Shown here: positions 9,107 through 18,266 of the stretch, piece after piece
Layout of the letters: each line of letters opens with the position of its first letter
How positions within the stretch are numbered: position 1 is the first letter of the stretch
Assembly (NCBI GenBank): GCA_009773455.1
Contig: WSXU01000024.1
Location: 22,298-86,297 of the forward strand
DNA: 64,000 nt
Origin: Bacteroidota bacterium
GTDB taxonomy: Bacteria > Bacteroidota > Bacteroidia > Bacteroidales > Lentimicrobiaceae
Direction: 5' to 3'
Position numbers and translations under genes: made by a program
Notes under the pieces: model-generated
Databases searched by the model: none
Seen by the model: the letters and a program-made list of their open reading frames with translations, nothing else
Told to the model about the DNA's origin: nothing

Positions 9107-9233
9107 TTCCTCACTTCGTTCGGAATGACAGATGGTCAGTAATTAAGGAGGGGTGGGTGGCGGCTTAGACACAACCCACCCTTCCATTTTATCTCTATCC
9201 CGAATGCCATGTCATTCCGAATGAAGTGAGGAA
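9107..9233. repeat. Nested inverted repeat, MITE-like
   Basis: Outer arms of about 24 bp (9107-9130, containing CCTCACTTCGTTCGGAATGA, and 9210-9233) match in inverted orientation with about two mismatches. Inside them a second pair, GGAGGGGTGGGT (9147-9158) and ACCCACCCTTCC (9174-9185), pairs with one mismatch. The element carries no reading frame of note. It fills most of the 408-bp gene-free stretch between the M16 operon and the GH13 gene. No target-site duplication could be identified by eye. Confidence 0.6.
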
Positions 9234-9316
9234 TCTCTGATAAAATAGCCGGACTATACTTTTTTTTTATATTATTCCTTCTAAGTCAGCCGGCAATCAT
9301 ACTTCATTAATTCACA

Positions 9317-9346
9317 TTTCAGAATTATTCTATTTTCTTATCTTTG
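9317..9346 (+). promoter_or_regulatory. Predicted Bacteroidota-type promoter of the GH13 gene
   Basis: The -7 box TATCTTTG (9339-9346) is a perfect TAnnTTTG match, with TTTC 18 bp upstream as a weak -33 element. It lies 43 bp before the GH13 start codon. Confidence 0.6.
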
Positions 9347-9389
9347 TTTAGTCGTTAGTTCAATAAAGGTCAAATCAAACAAGCATTCT

Positions 9390-10772
9390 ATGAAAATCGT
9401 TCCAAAAAGCCTTTTCACGGCATCGGTGCTGATCGCTGTAATGATGATCACCGGAATATCGTGCAGGCAAAAGCATGCACCCCTGAATACCGGTGACAGT
9501 GCAACTGCATTGGTTAAACATCCTGAATGGAGTAAAAATCTGAGCATCTATGAGATCAATGTGAGGCAGTTTACCCCTGAAGGTACATTTGCCGCATTGG
9601 AAGCGCATCTTCCCAGATTAAAAGATCTTGGAACCGATATCTTATGGATTATGCCCGTTCATCCCATTGGCCAGCTGAACCGGAAAGGTACACTGGGAAG
9701 CTATTATTCAGTGATGGACTACAAGGCAGTCAATCCTGAATACGGAACAGATCAGGATTTCAAACATTTCGTAAAGAAAGCCCATGAACTCGGCTTATAT
9801 GTGATTATTGACTGGGTAGCAAACCATTCGGCCTGGGACAATAAACTGGTAAAGGAACATCCTGATTGGTATGCCAAAGACTCAACAGGGAAAATGCTGT
9901 CGCCTTTTGACTGGACAGATGTGGTAAAATTCAACTATGAAGTCCCTGAAATGCGCGCATACATGCTTGACGCATTGAAATACTGGGTAGTGAATTTCGA
10001 TATCGATGGATACAGATGCGATGTGGCAGGGGAAGTTCCGGACGATTTCTGGAATAAAGCACGTGTTGAACTTGACAGCATCAAGCCTGTATTTATGCTG
10101 GCTGAAGGTGAAAAACCAGGACACCACACCGCTTTTGATATGACTTACAGCTGGGAATTTCACCATGTAATGAATAAAATCCATAAGGGTGAATTTACTG
10201 CAAACGACATCGGAAAATATCTGAAAAAGAATGACTCAGCCTATGCATTTGACGCCTACAGAATGAATTTCATCACCAATCATGATGAAAACTCATGGAA
10301 TGGAACTGAATTTGAACGCCTGGGTGAAGGTGTTGAAGCATTTTATGTTCTCACTGTTTCTGTTCCCGGTATGCCGCTGATTTATACCGGACAGGAATCG
10401 GCCATGAATAAAAGGCTTGAATTTTTCGAAAAGGATCCGGTAGAATGGGGTGATTATAAAATGACCGGCTTCTATAAAACATTGCTTTCGCTTAAGAAAA
10501 ACAACCCTGCCCTTTTTAACGGATCATTCGGAGGAACCTGGGCCAGGGTAAATACAGGCAGCGATGATAAAATTTTTGCTATCCTCCGCGAGAAAGACAA
10601 CAACAGGGTCTTTTCTGTCATCAACCTTAGTGCAGCGCCAGTTACTGCTGATCTCATGGGAGAAGTATTTGCAGGTGATTACACCGAACTTTTTACCGGA
10701 AGCAAAAGCACACTGAAGGCCGGTGATAAGATTGAACTTCCTGCATGGGGCTACAAAGTATTTTATAAGTAA
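9390..10772 (+). CDS. GH13 alpha-amylase-family glycoside hydrolase, lipoprotein
   Basis: 460 residues. An N-terminal hydrophobic segment ends at Cys25 (ITGISC), a probable lipidation site, so the enzyme should be membrane-anchored. GH13 signatures are present: DWVANHSAWD (region I), DGYRCDVAGEVP with nucleophile Asp211 (region II), MLAEGE with acid/base Glu239 (region III) and ITNHDENSW with Asp299 (region IV). A short beta-sandwich follows the barrel. The family acts on alpha-linked glucans or maltodextrins; exact specificity is not readable. The next gene is a GH31 alpha-glucosidase 74 bp downstream, so the pair may degrade alpha-glucans together. No SusC/SusD genes are nearby, so this is not a full polysaccharide-utilisation locus. 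Confidence 0.92.
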   Translation: MKIVPKSLFTASVLIAVMMITGISCRQKHAPLNTGDSATALVKHPEWSKNLSIYEINVRQFTPEGTFAALEAHLPRLKDLGTDILWIMPVHPIGQLNRKGTLGSYYSVMDYKAVNPEYGTDQDFKHFVKKAHELGLYVIIDWVANHSAWDNKLVKEHPDWYAKDSTGKMLSPFDWTDVVKFNYEVPEMRAYMLDALKYWVVNFDIDGYRCDVAGEVPDDFWNKARVELDSIKPVFMLAEGEKPGHHTAFDMTYSWEFHHVMNKIHKGEFTANDIGKYLKKNDSAYAFDAYRMNFITNHDENSWNGTEFERLGEGVEAFYVLTVSVPGMPLIYTGQESAMNKRLEFFEKDPVEWGDYKMTGFYKTLLSLKKNNPALFNGSFGGTWARVNTGSDDKIFAILREKDNNRVFSVINLSAAPVTADLMGEVFAGDYTELFTGSKSTLKAGDKIELPAWGYKVFYK

Positions 10773-10788
10773 AATGATTCATCCCGGG

Positions 10789-10822
10789 AAGCCTGTTTGC
10801 TTGTTAAAAAGCAACAGGCTTT
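10789..10822 (+). terminator. Hairpin between the GH13 and GH31 genes
   Basis: AAGCCTGTTTGC pairs with GCAACAGGCTT with one bulged T. Only a short T-rich tail (TTATAAT) follows, so it may be a weak terminator or attenuator that lets some transcription enter the GH31 gene. Confidence 0.5.
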
Positions 10823-10846
10823 ATAATGTTGGTAAATAAAATTGAT

Positions 10847-13303
10847 ATGAAAAAAATCATTCTTCTGTTTTTAATAATGTCAGGCATGAACCACGCTTTC
10901 ACTCAAAGCAGTCAATATCAAAGCTTAGGAACCATAACCTCTCATCATCTGAATGGCCAGGTGCTAAGTATTGAAACTGATTTTGGCAAGGCTGAAATTA
11001 CGGTGTTCTCTCCGGGCATATTCCGCATCAGGATTGTTAAATCAGCGTTTACGGAGGAATTTTCCTATGCGGTTACAGGAAAACCGGCTGACTGTCAGGT
11101 AAGCCTCGAAGAGACAAAAGAGAAAATCGTTCTGTCAACCAGCCAGTTAAAACTTGAGATAAACAAAGAGCCTGCTAGGTTCGCCTTCTATACCAGCGAT
11201 GGCAGATTAATCAACGCCGACGACAAGTCTTTCGGCACTTCATGGATTGGTACAGAAGTCACAACCTGTAAGCAGCTTCAGGAAGGAGAACGTTTCATCG
11301 GACTGGGTGAAAAGACCGGCAATCTTGACCGGAGAGGAAGTGCATACGACAACTGGAATACCGACAATCCACGCTATGGGCCAAATGATGATCCCTTATA
11401 TGTGACCATTCCGTTTTACATGGGATTGCACAATGATCTGGTCTACGGTATTTTCATGGATAACACACACAGAAGCCGGTTTAATTTCGGTGCCAGCAAC
11501 GATCGTTTCAGTTCTTTCAGTGCCGATGATGGTGAAATGGATTACTATTTCTTCCACGAATCCGATGTTGCGGGTATTATCAGTGATTATACCATGCTTA
11601 CAGGAAGGATGACCATGCCACCTATCTGGTCGCTGGGTTACCAGCAATGCCGGTGGAGTTATTTTCCTGATTCCGAGGTACTGAACATCGTTCAGAATTT
11701 CCGTGATCGCAAAATTCCACTGGATGTTATCTACCTGGATATTCATTACATGGATGCCTACAAGATCTTCACCTGGCACCCTGACAGGTTCAGCAATCCT
11801 CAGAAATTACTCGGTGATCTGAAAGCCCTGGGTGTTCATACAACGGTAATTGTTGACCCGGGAATCAAGGTTGAAAAAGGCTATGAAGCATACGAGGACG
11901 GATTGAAAAAGGATATGTTCATCAAATATCCTGACGGCAAGGTATATACAGCCCAGGTCTGGCCCGGATGGTGCCACTTCCCTGATTTTACTGATCCCAT
12001 AGCCAGAGGTTGGTGGGGCAGTAAATTCAGCGGGCTGGTTTCCAATGGTGTTGAAGGATTCTGGAACGATATGAACGAAATTGCTTCCTGGGGTGGCGGG
12101 ACAACACCGCACATGGTACAGCTGAACTGGGAAGGCCGGCATGCAACCTATCGTCAGGCAAAGAACGTCTATGGAATGCAGATGGCCCGCAGCACCTATG
12201 AAGGAACCCGTAAACTGATGAACAACAAGCGACCGCTGATCCTTACAAGAGCCGGATATGCCGGTTTGCAGAGGTATACAGCCCTGTGGACTGGCGATAA
12301 CCAGGCCAGCGAAGAACATATGCTTTTGGGCAGCAGGCTGCTCAATAGCCTGGGATTAAGTGGCGTGTCATTTACGGGTGTTGATGTCGGAGGATTCAGT
12401 AAAGATGCAACCCCGTCGCTGTATGCACGATGGATTGGTGTCGGAGCATTCAGCCCGTTCTTCAGAAGCCATACCCATTACGATACCAAACAGGCCGAAC
12501 CCTGGGCTTATGGAGAGGTGGTTGAAAACATTTCACGCAACTATATTCAGTTAAGGTACAGGTTGTTGCCGTATATCTATTCCGCCTTTCACGAATCGGT
12601 TGAATCCGGAATGCCTGTTATACGCAGCCTGGCAATCAACTACAGTTTCGATGAAAAAATCTACAACTATATATACCAGAATGAATACCTCTTTGGCCCG
12701 TCTATCCTTGTCGCCCCCACCGAAAGTACACGTGAGCTTGTGAAAGTATATCTTCCGGCCGGGGAATGGTATAATATGCACACAGGGATGAAATATCACG
12801 GGAAAAACGAGATTGTTACCGAATGCCAGGTTCATATTCTGCCACTCTTTATAAAGGCCGGATCGGTGATCCCTATGCAGAAAGCGGTTCAGAGCACTTC
12901 CGAAGATCCTGGAGAAATCCTTTACCTGCATGTTTTCAGCGGGAATGAAAACACCAGCTATACCTATTATGAAGACGATGGAAAATCTTACGACTATGAG
13001 AAAGGTGCCTATTACAAGAGGCTGATTACCATTGATGCCCGCAAGCGCATTTTGACGATGGAAGCCAGCACAGGTTCGCTTAAGAGCCGTTTCAAAAAGG
13101 TACAATTTGTTTTTCACGGTTTTGCCACGGGACAGGAATTCAAACTCAACGATCAACCATTCAAATCGCAAACAGCCGAATCAGACCTGTTCAATGCACT
13201 TGATGCTTCAGACCCACAGTTTCTGGAGACAATGCACAAAACCACAAGTGTTATTACAGCTGAAACCGGACTTTCTGACGGGAAAATTATCATAACCTGG
13301 TAA
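10847..13303 (+). CDS. GH31 alpha-glucosidase, secreted
   Basis: Start chosen at 10847, where MKKIILLFLIMSG begins a signal peptide; the ATG at 10826 would add seven residues in front. 818 residues. An N-terminal beta-sandwich is followed by the catalytic barrel with DVIYLDIHYMD, the nucleophile Asp408 in GFWNDMNE and the acid/base Asp484 in WTGDNQ, then two C-terminal beta domains. GH31 enzymes of this type release glucose from non-reducing alpha-linked ends. The signal peptide places it in the periplasm or outside the cell. It probably works on the oligosaccharides produced by the preceding GH13 enzyme. A strong terminator follows. Confidence 0.95.
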   Translation: MKKIILLFLIMSGMNHAFTQSSQYQSLGTITSHHLNGQVLSIETDFGKAEITVFSPGIFRIRIVKSAFTEEFSYAVTGKPADCQVSLEETKEKIVLSTSQLKLEINKEPARFAFYTSDGRLINADDKSFGTSWIGTEVTTCKQLQEGERFIGLGEKTGNLDRRGSAYDNWNTDNPRYGPNDDPLYVTIPFYMGLHNDLVYGIFMDNTHRSRFNFGASNDRFSSFSADDGEMDYYFFHESDVAGIISDYTMLTGRMTMPPIWSLGYQQCRWSYFPDSEVLNIVQNFRDRKIPLDVIYLDIHYMDAYKIFTWHPDRFSNPQKLLGDLKALGVHTTVIVDPGIKVEKGYEAYEDGLKKDMFIKYPDGKVYTAQVWPGWCHFPDFTDPIARGWWGSKFSGLVSNGVEGFWNDMNEIASWGGGTTPHMVQLNWEGRHATYRQAKNVYGMQMARSTYEGTRKLMNNKRPLILTRAGYAGLQRYTALWTGDNQASEEHMLLGSRLLNSLGLSGVSFTGVDVGGFSKDATPSLYARWIGVGAFSPFFRSHTHYDTKQAEPWAYGEVVENISRNYIQLRYRLLPYIYSAFHESVESGMPVIRSLAINYSFDEKIYNYIYQNEYLFGPSILVAPTESTRELVKVYLPAGEWYNMHTGMKYHGKNEIVTECQVHILPLFIKAGSVIPMQKAVQSTSEDPGEILYLHVFSGNENTSYTYYEDDGKSYDYEKGAYYKRLITIDARKRILTMEASTGSLKSRFKKVQFVFHGFATGQEFKLNDQPFKSQTAESDLFNALDASDPQFLETMHKTTSVITAETGLSDGKIIITW

Positions 13304-13319
13304 TTTCACCCATAAACCG

Positions 13320-13350
13320 AAAGCCGCCGGAAGGTTCTTCCGGCGGCTTT
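13320..13350 (+). terminator. Strong terminator after the GH31 gene
   Basis: A 13-bp GC-rich stem (AAAGCCGCCGGAA with TTCCGGCGGCTTT) and a short loop, ending in T residues. A-rich sequence on the other side may also serve the convergent histidine kinase gene. Confidence 0.88.
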
Positions 13351-13376
13351 CCTGCAAATTATAGAGATTGGGGATC

Positions 13377-15761
13377 TTAATCCTTTTTTTTGCTGTGGAG
13401 AACAGTGCCCCACTTGATGATCATTTCCTGAAGCTGACTGATATTAATGGGTTTGGCCATATAGTCAACCATCCCTGATTCGAGGCATTTCTCGCGGTCA
13501 CCGACCATTGCATTGGCTGTGAGTGCAATAATATAAGGCTGCTTCGCAGCGGGAAATGAATCCCTGATTTTAATGGTCGCCTCAATGCCACTCATTTCCG
13601 GCATCTGAATATCCATCAGAATGATATCAAAGTCCTTTTCATAAAGTATCTCAACTGCTTCACGTCCGTTGATCACGGCATCAACCTTATATCCCATAAG
13701 GTTCAGCAGGGAGATGGTAAGTTTTTGATTAACAATATTATCCTCGGCAATCAGGATCCTGAGAGGAATCCTGGAACTTAGTGAAAAATCAATTTCACTG
13801 TGTTTATCCGGACTATTTTCTTTTTTTGAAACTTCTGACATAAGTTGTACGACTTCCTGGAATAACTCTTTCAATCTAACCGGTTTGGATAACTGTCCGG
13901 CGAAAAGGTCACCTTTTATTCGCTCTAAATCACCCGAAGATGAGAGAAGGAGCATGGGCGCCATCCCTTTGGGTCCGATATCCCTGATTCTGCCTGCAAG
14001 TTCTATCCCATCCATTCCGGGCATTTGCAGGTCAAGCACCATCAGGTCAAAACCACTCCCCGATTCTATTAATTCAAGTGCTTCCTCTCCTGAAGCTGCC
14101 AGTATTGGATTCATCCCCCAGGAATCAAACTGCAGCCTTAAAATCTGGCGGTTGGTTTGATTATCATCAACGATTAGTACCTTACGTCCACGTAGTTGAG
14201 GTAAATAACCTTTGACATGCAGTTTTGTTTTACCAACACCTGAAATTTTGATCTTAATTGTAAAATTAAAGATGGAGCCCCTGCCTGTTTCACTTTCTGC
14301 CCAGATTTCACCTCCCATCAGATTAACCAGTCTTTTCGAAATCGCCAATCCCAGTCCGGTACCCCCATATTTCCTGGTGGTAGAACTGTCGGCCTGTATA
14401 AATGGCTCAAACAAAGAATTTATCGTTTCACTGCTGATCCCGATCCCACTGTCTTTCACCGCAAATTTCAGTTCTACAGCCCCATCCTTTTCCTGAAGAT
14501 GCTGAACCGAAATGAAAACTTCACCCTTCTCTGTGAATTTTATAGCATTGTTAATCAGATTGATAAGTATCTGTCGTAAGCGGTTCGAGTCGCCCAGCAG
14601 GTTTGACGGAACATCAGGATCAATCATATACAGCAGATCCAGCCCTTTTTCAATAGCTTTCATGGCGAAGAGATCAAGGGTGTCTTCTATGCAGGTTCTA
14701 AGCTCAAAATGATTCTCCTCCAGAATCATTTTTCCGGATTCGATTTTTGAGAAATCAAGAATATCATTGATGATGCTGATCAGACTGTCGCCCGAAAGCT
14801 GTATGGTTTCTGCATAGTCGCGCTGGGCAGAGGTTAATCTGGTATTGAGCAGCAGGCTGGTCATCCCGATGACTCCATTCATCGGGGTCCTGATCTCGTG
14901 GCTCATCATGGCCAGAAAATCCGATTTTATCCTGTTGGCCGATTCAGCCTCTGATTTGGCAATACTCAATTCATCCAGGGCTTTTTTGAACTCCGAAATA
15001 TCGCGGATAACCGCCACAAATGCAGGTTCTCCGCGGTAACTGATTTTCCTTAGGCTGATCTCACAGGTTTTCTGATTACCATTTTTTGTTAAAAGAATGG
15101 CTTCAAACCTGTTGGCTAAAATGGAAGATTCACTGTAGATAAACCTTATTTCATCAACACGCTCTCTGTCTGATGGATCAAACAAGGTGAGATAGTCCCT
15201 GTCATAAAGTTCAAGAGCCGGATATCCGAGAATCGTTTCAGCTACATCATTCACAAAAAGGATCCTTCCTTTCCTGAAGATGCAAATCAGATCAAGGGTG
15301 TTATCAACGATGGCCCTTAGCCTTTCTTCACTTTCAATCAGGTTATGAATGGCCGACATACGTGATGTTACATCGTAGATTCTGAGACAAAATCCGTTCA
15401 GTTTGCCATTTTGATCTGTGCTGTTGTATATATTGGCATCAGCATACATATAACTCTTATCCTTACGCTGCATCCTGAATTCGCACCGATCGGTTTTGCT
15501 GTTGCTGATTCCGGAAAGAAAATTGCTGTCTTCCTGAGGAACAATATCTTTTAAAGAAATCCCACACAAATCCTGTTCATTAAACCCGAGCAGATTCAGA
15601 ACAGGCCCTTTTACAGAGCGGATAACCCCGGACAGGTCGAGGCAAACCAGCAGACTATTTCCGTTGGCCTCACGGGGACGCAGTTCTGATAATTCAGAAC
15701 AGTGCTCCTTCCCGGTCCCATCACCTTTTGTTCCTGTCGGCTTCATTTTGGCCTTATCCAT
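13377..15761 (-). CDS. Soluble hybrid sensor histidine kinase (PAS-PAS-HisKA-HATPase-REC-REC)
   Basis: Start taken at the ATG at 15761 ([10 protein letters not shown]); an upstream in-frame ATG at 15818 would add 19 residues. 794 residues, no signal peptide or membrane segment, so probably cytoplasmic. Order of domains: two PAS domains (about 40-150 and 155-275), dimerisation/phosphoacceptor domain with His288 in [12 protein letters not shown], an ATPase domain ([25 protein letters not shown]), then two receivers with phosphoacceptors Asp577 ([11 protein letters not shown]) and Asp717 ([11 protein letters not shown]). No output domain or cognate regulator is adjacent, so the phosphorelay target is unknown. 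The signal sensed by the PAS domains is also unknown. Confidence 0.93.
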   Translation of the reverse strand: MDKAKMKPTGTKGDGTGKEHCSELSELRPREANGNSLLVCLDLSGVIRSVKGPVLNLLGFNEQDLCGISLKDIVPQEDSNFLSGISNSKTDRCEFRMQRKDKSYMYADANIYNSTDQNGKLNGFCLRIYDVTSRMSAIHNLIESEERLRAIVDNTLDLICIFRKGRILFVNDVAETILGYPALELYDRDYLTLFDPSDRERVDEIRFIYSESSILANRFEAILLTKNGNQKTCEISLRKISYRGEPAFVAVIRDISEFKKALDELSIAKSEAESANRIKSDFLAMMSHEIRTPMNGVIGMTSLLLNTRLTSAQRDYAETIQLSGDSLISIINDILDFSKIESGKMILEENHFELRTCIEDTLDLFAMKAIEKGLDLLYMIDPDVPSNLLGDSNRLRQILINLINNAIKFTEKGEVFISVQHLQEKDGAVELKFAVKDSGIGISSETINSLFEPFIQADSSTTRKYGGTGLGLAISKRLVNLMGGEIWAESETGRGSIFNFTIKIKISGVGKTKLHVKGYLPQLRGRKVLIVDDNQTNRQILRLQFDSWGMNPILAASGEEALELIESGSGFDLMVLDLQMPGMDGIELAGRIRDIGPKGMAPMLLLSSSGDLERIKGDLFAGQLSKPVRLKELFQEVVQLMSEVSKKENSPDKHSEIDFSLSSRIPLRILIAEDNIVNQKLTISLLNLMGYKVDAVINGREAVEILYEKDFDIILMDIQMPEMSGIEATIKIRDSFPAAKQPYIIALTANAMVGDREKCLESGMVDYMAKPINISQLQEMIIKWGTVLHSKKKD

Positions 15762-16064
15762 ATTAAAACTTTCCGGGAGAGAGATCTCCGGAAAAAAAAT
15801 TGCAACCACCGGAATCATCGGATTCCGGATGCAAGGCAGATTTCACTATCAAAGATTCAGCCACATTTTCAGGGTGTTGCAAATCTATTACTTACAAAAA
15901 ATCTGATTGATTTGACGTCCTGAAACAGGACATTTTTTCCCTTATCAGGACAATAATCCGATAGCATTCATCGATTTAAGAATTGTTTTTCTTATCATTT
16001 CCGGCTAATAGTGCCGTTTATAAAGCACGGAATTCAGTACTTTAGCCGTCTGAAATCAACCTGT

Positions 16065-18170
16065 ATGAAAAAGATAGCCAACATAAGTCTGCTGTTCCTT
16101 TTAACGGCAGCATTTCCTGTTAACACCCATGCACAGGAACGTTTTACAGCTGAAACCATGTGGAAACTCGGACGTGTCAGTGATGTACAACTCTCACCTG
16201 ACGGAAGTGCCATTCTTTATGGAATAACGAGATATGATCTCGCCTCCAACAAAGGAAACCGCGATATTTATACACTCAGCCGGAATGCTGAATCTCCCAG
16301 GCAACTGACCGATTTCAAAGGAAGCGAGATCAATGCAATCTGGCGTCCGGATGGAAAAAAGATTGGATTCCTGTCTGCAGAATCGGGTTCGATGCAGGTA
16401 TGGGAAATGGGCATCAACGGAGAAGATAAAGTTCAGATCAGCAATATTGAAGGGGGTATAAATGGATTTGCCTACGCACCGGATATGAGGTCCATCGTCT
16501 ACATCGCTGATGTTAAGCTTGAGAAAGATGTTCATGATCTTTATCCTGACCTCCCACTGGCCAACGCACTTGTTTATGATGAACTGATGTACAGGCACTG
16601 GGACAACTGGCATGATTACGCTTACAGCCACATCTTTATTGCAGGTTATACCGATGGAAAGCTCAGTCAGGGTAAAGATATTATGCCGGGCGAACCCTGG
16701 GACAGCCCACTGATGCCAAATGGCGGGATGGAGCAGATAGCCTTTTCGCCCGATGGCAAACAAATTGCCTACACCTGTAAGAAACTGAAAGGTAAAGACT
16801 ATGCCATCAGCACCAACAGCGATATATACCTTTATGATCTGGCAAGTGGTAAGACAGAAAACCTGAGCGAAAGTAATCCGGGTTATGACCAGGATCCGGT
16901 TTTTTCACCCGATGGATCAAAAATCGTGTGGCGTAGTATGGCGACCCCCGGATTTGAGGCAGACAAGGATCGCATCATGCTGTGTGAGATCAACCCGAAA
17001 GCCCTTGACGGCTTGAAAAAAGGGATTGAATCAAAGAGTTCATCCTCAGGAAGATCCACCATTATGACCAGCCGTGTTTTTACCGATCTTTCGGAAGGCT
17101 TTGACCAGAGTTCATCTAATTTTACCTTCAGCCCTGATGGAAAGCAGTTGTATTTTATCAGCGGAACTGAAGCCACTTATCAGGTTTACCGCATCGACAT
17201 CGCCACACGCAAAATCATACAACTTACCAGGGGTGATCATGATATCCAGGCATTCAGTCTGGATGGCAAGGACCTGATCATCACCAAAATGCGCCACGAC
17301 CTTCCATCCGAGGTTTTCAGGGTAAAGCCCGATGGCAGGGAAGAACAACTGACCTTCACCAACCGGGAAATTTTGAAGAATGTAAAACTCGCTACAGAAC
17401 AAAAACGATGGATCACAACAACAGATGGCAAAAAAATGCTGGTCTGGGTTATTCTTCCACCTGACTTTGATCCCAATAAAAAGTATCCTGCCCTGCTTTA
17501 CTGCCAGGGTGGTCCGCAGAGTGCTGTCAGCCAGTTCTTCTCCTACAGATGGAATTTCCAGATGATGGCTGCCAACGACTATGTTATCGTAGCCCCCAAC
17601 CGGCGCGGTTTGCCCACCTTCGGCCAGGAATGGAACGATCAGATCAGCGGAGACTATGGCGGACAGAATATGCTCGATTATCTCACTGCCATTGATTCAC
17701 TGGCATCAGAACCCTGGGTTGACGAAAACAGGCTGGGTGCTGTCGGAGCCAGTTACGGCGGATATTCGGTTTACTGGCTTGCCGGCAATCACAACAAACG
17801 CTTCAAAGCATTCATAGCCCATTGTGGTATCTTCAATTTTGAAAGTATGTACCTTGAAACTGAAGAGATGTTTTTTGTGAACTACGATTACAAAGGTGCT
17901 TACTATGATAATCCACGTCCGAAAAGCTATGATTTCTCGCCGCACAACTTTGTCCGGAACTGGGACACACCCATGCTGGTGGTTCACGGAGGCTATGATT
18001 TCCGGATCCCCTATACCCAGGGAATGCAGGCTTTCAATGCAAATCAGATGCTGGGCATCCCCAGCCGTTTTCTTTTTTTCCCGGAAGAATCCCATTTTGT
18101 ACTGAAACCACAGAACTCGGTACTCTGGCAGCGGGAGTTTTTCAGGTGGCTGGATGGTTTTCTCAAGTAA
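16065..18170 (+). CDS. S9 family serine peptidase (dipeptidyl/acylaminoacyl peptidase type), secreted
   Basis: Start at 16065 gives a proper signal peptide (MKKIANISLLFLLTAAFPVNTHAQ); the ATG at 16011 would precede it with 18 extra residues. 701 residues: an N-terminal beta-propeller with several SPDG-type blades, then an alpha/beta-hydrolase domain. Catalytic triad as read: Ser563 in GASYGGY, Asp645 in HGGYDFRIP and His677 in ESHFVLK. The family removes short peptides from the N-termini of oligopeptides in the periplasm, and this is a common enzyme of protein-degrading Bacteroidota. It appears to be a single gene ending at a bidirectional terminator. Confidence 0.94.
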   Translation: MKKIANISLLFLLTAAFPVNTHAQERFTAETMWKLGRVSDVQLSPDGSAILYGITRYDLASNKGNRDIYTLSRNAESPRQLTDFKGSEINAIWRPDGKKIGFLSAESGSMQVWEMGINGEDKVQISNIEGGINGFAYAPDMRSIVYIADVKLEKDVHDLYPDLPLANALVYDELMYRHWDNWHDYAYSHIFIAGYTDGKLSQGKDIMPGEPWDSPLMPNGGMEQIAFSPDGKQIAYTCKKLKGKDYAISTNSDIYLYDLASGKTENLSESNPGYDQDPVFSPDGSKIVWRSMATPGFEADKDRIMLCEINPKALDGLKKGIESKSSSSGRSTIMTSRVFTDLSEGFDQSSSNFTFSPDGKQLYFISGTEATYQVYRIDIATRKIIQLTRGDHDIQAFSLDGKDLIITKMRHDLPSEVFRVKPDGREEQLTFTNREILKNVKLATEQKRWITTTDGKKMLVWVILPPDFDPNKKYPALLYCQGGPQSAVSQFFSYRWNFQMMAANDYVIVAPNRRGLPTFGQEWNDQISGDYGGQNMLDYLTAIDSLASEPWVDENRLGAVGASYGGYSVYWLAGNHNKRFKAFIAHCGIFNFESMYLETEEMFFVNYDYKGAYYDNPRPKSYDFSPHNFVRNWDTPMLVVHGGYDFRIPYTQGMQAFNANQMLGIPSRFLFFPEESHFVLKPQNSVLWQREFFRWLDGFLK

Positions 18171-18208
18171 AAAGTTAAAAGTTAAAAGTATAATACATAC
18201 TGTTGAAT

Positions 18209-18254
18209 TAAAAGTTAAACCCGGTTCATGAAAATAAACCGGGTTTAACTTTTA
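18209..18254. terminator. Bidirectional terminator with an adjacent 7-bp repeat
   Basis: An 18-bp near-perfect stem (TAAAAGTTAAACCCGGTT and its complement) separates the convergent S9 peptidase and propeller genes, with A/T runs on both sides. Immediately upstream (18171-18190) is a heptameric tandem repeat of AAAGTTA whose sequence recurs in the stem arms. Confidence 0.88.
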
Positions 18255-18266
18255 GAAATTATCCTT

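Noticed and set aside
9390..13303. A polysaccharide-utilisation locus
   Set aside because: No SusC/SusD pair, sugar-binding lipoprotein or dedicated regulator flanks the GH13 and GH31 genes.
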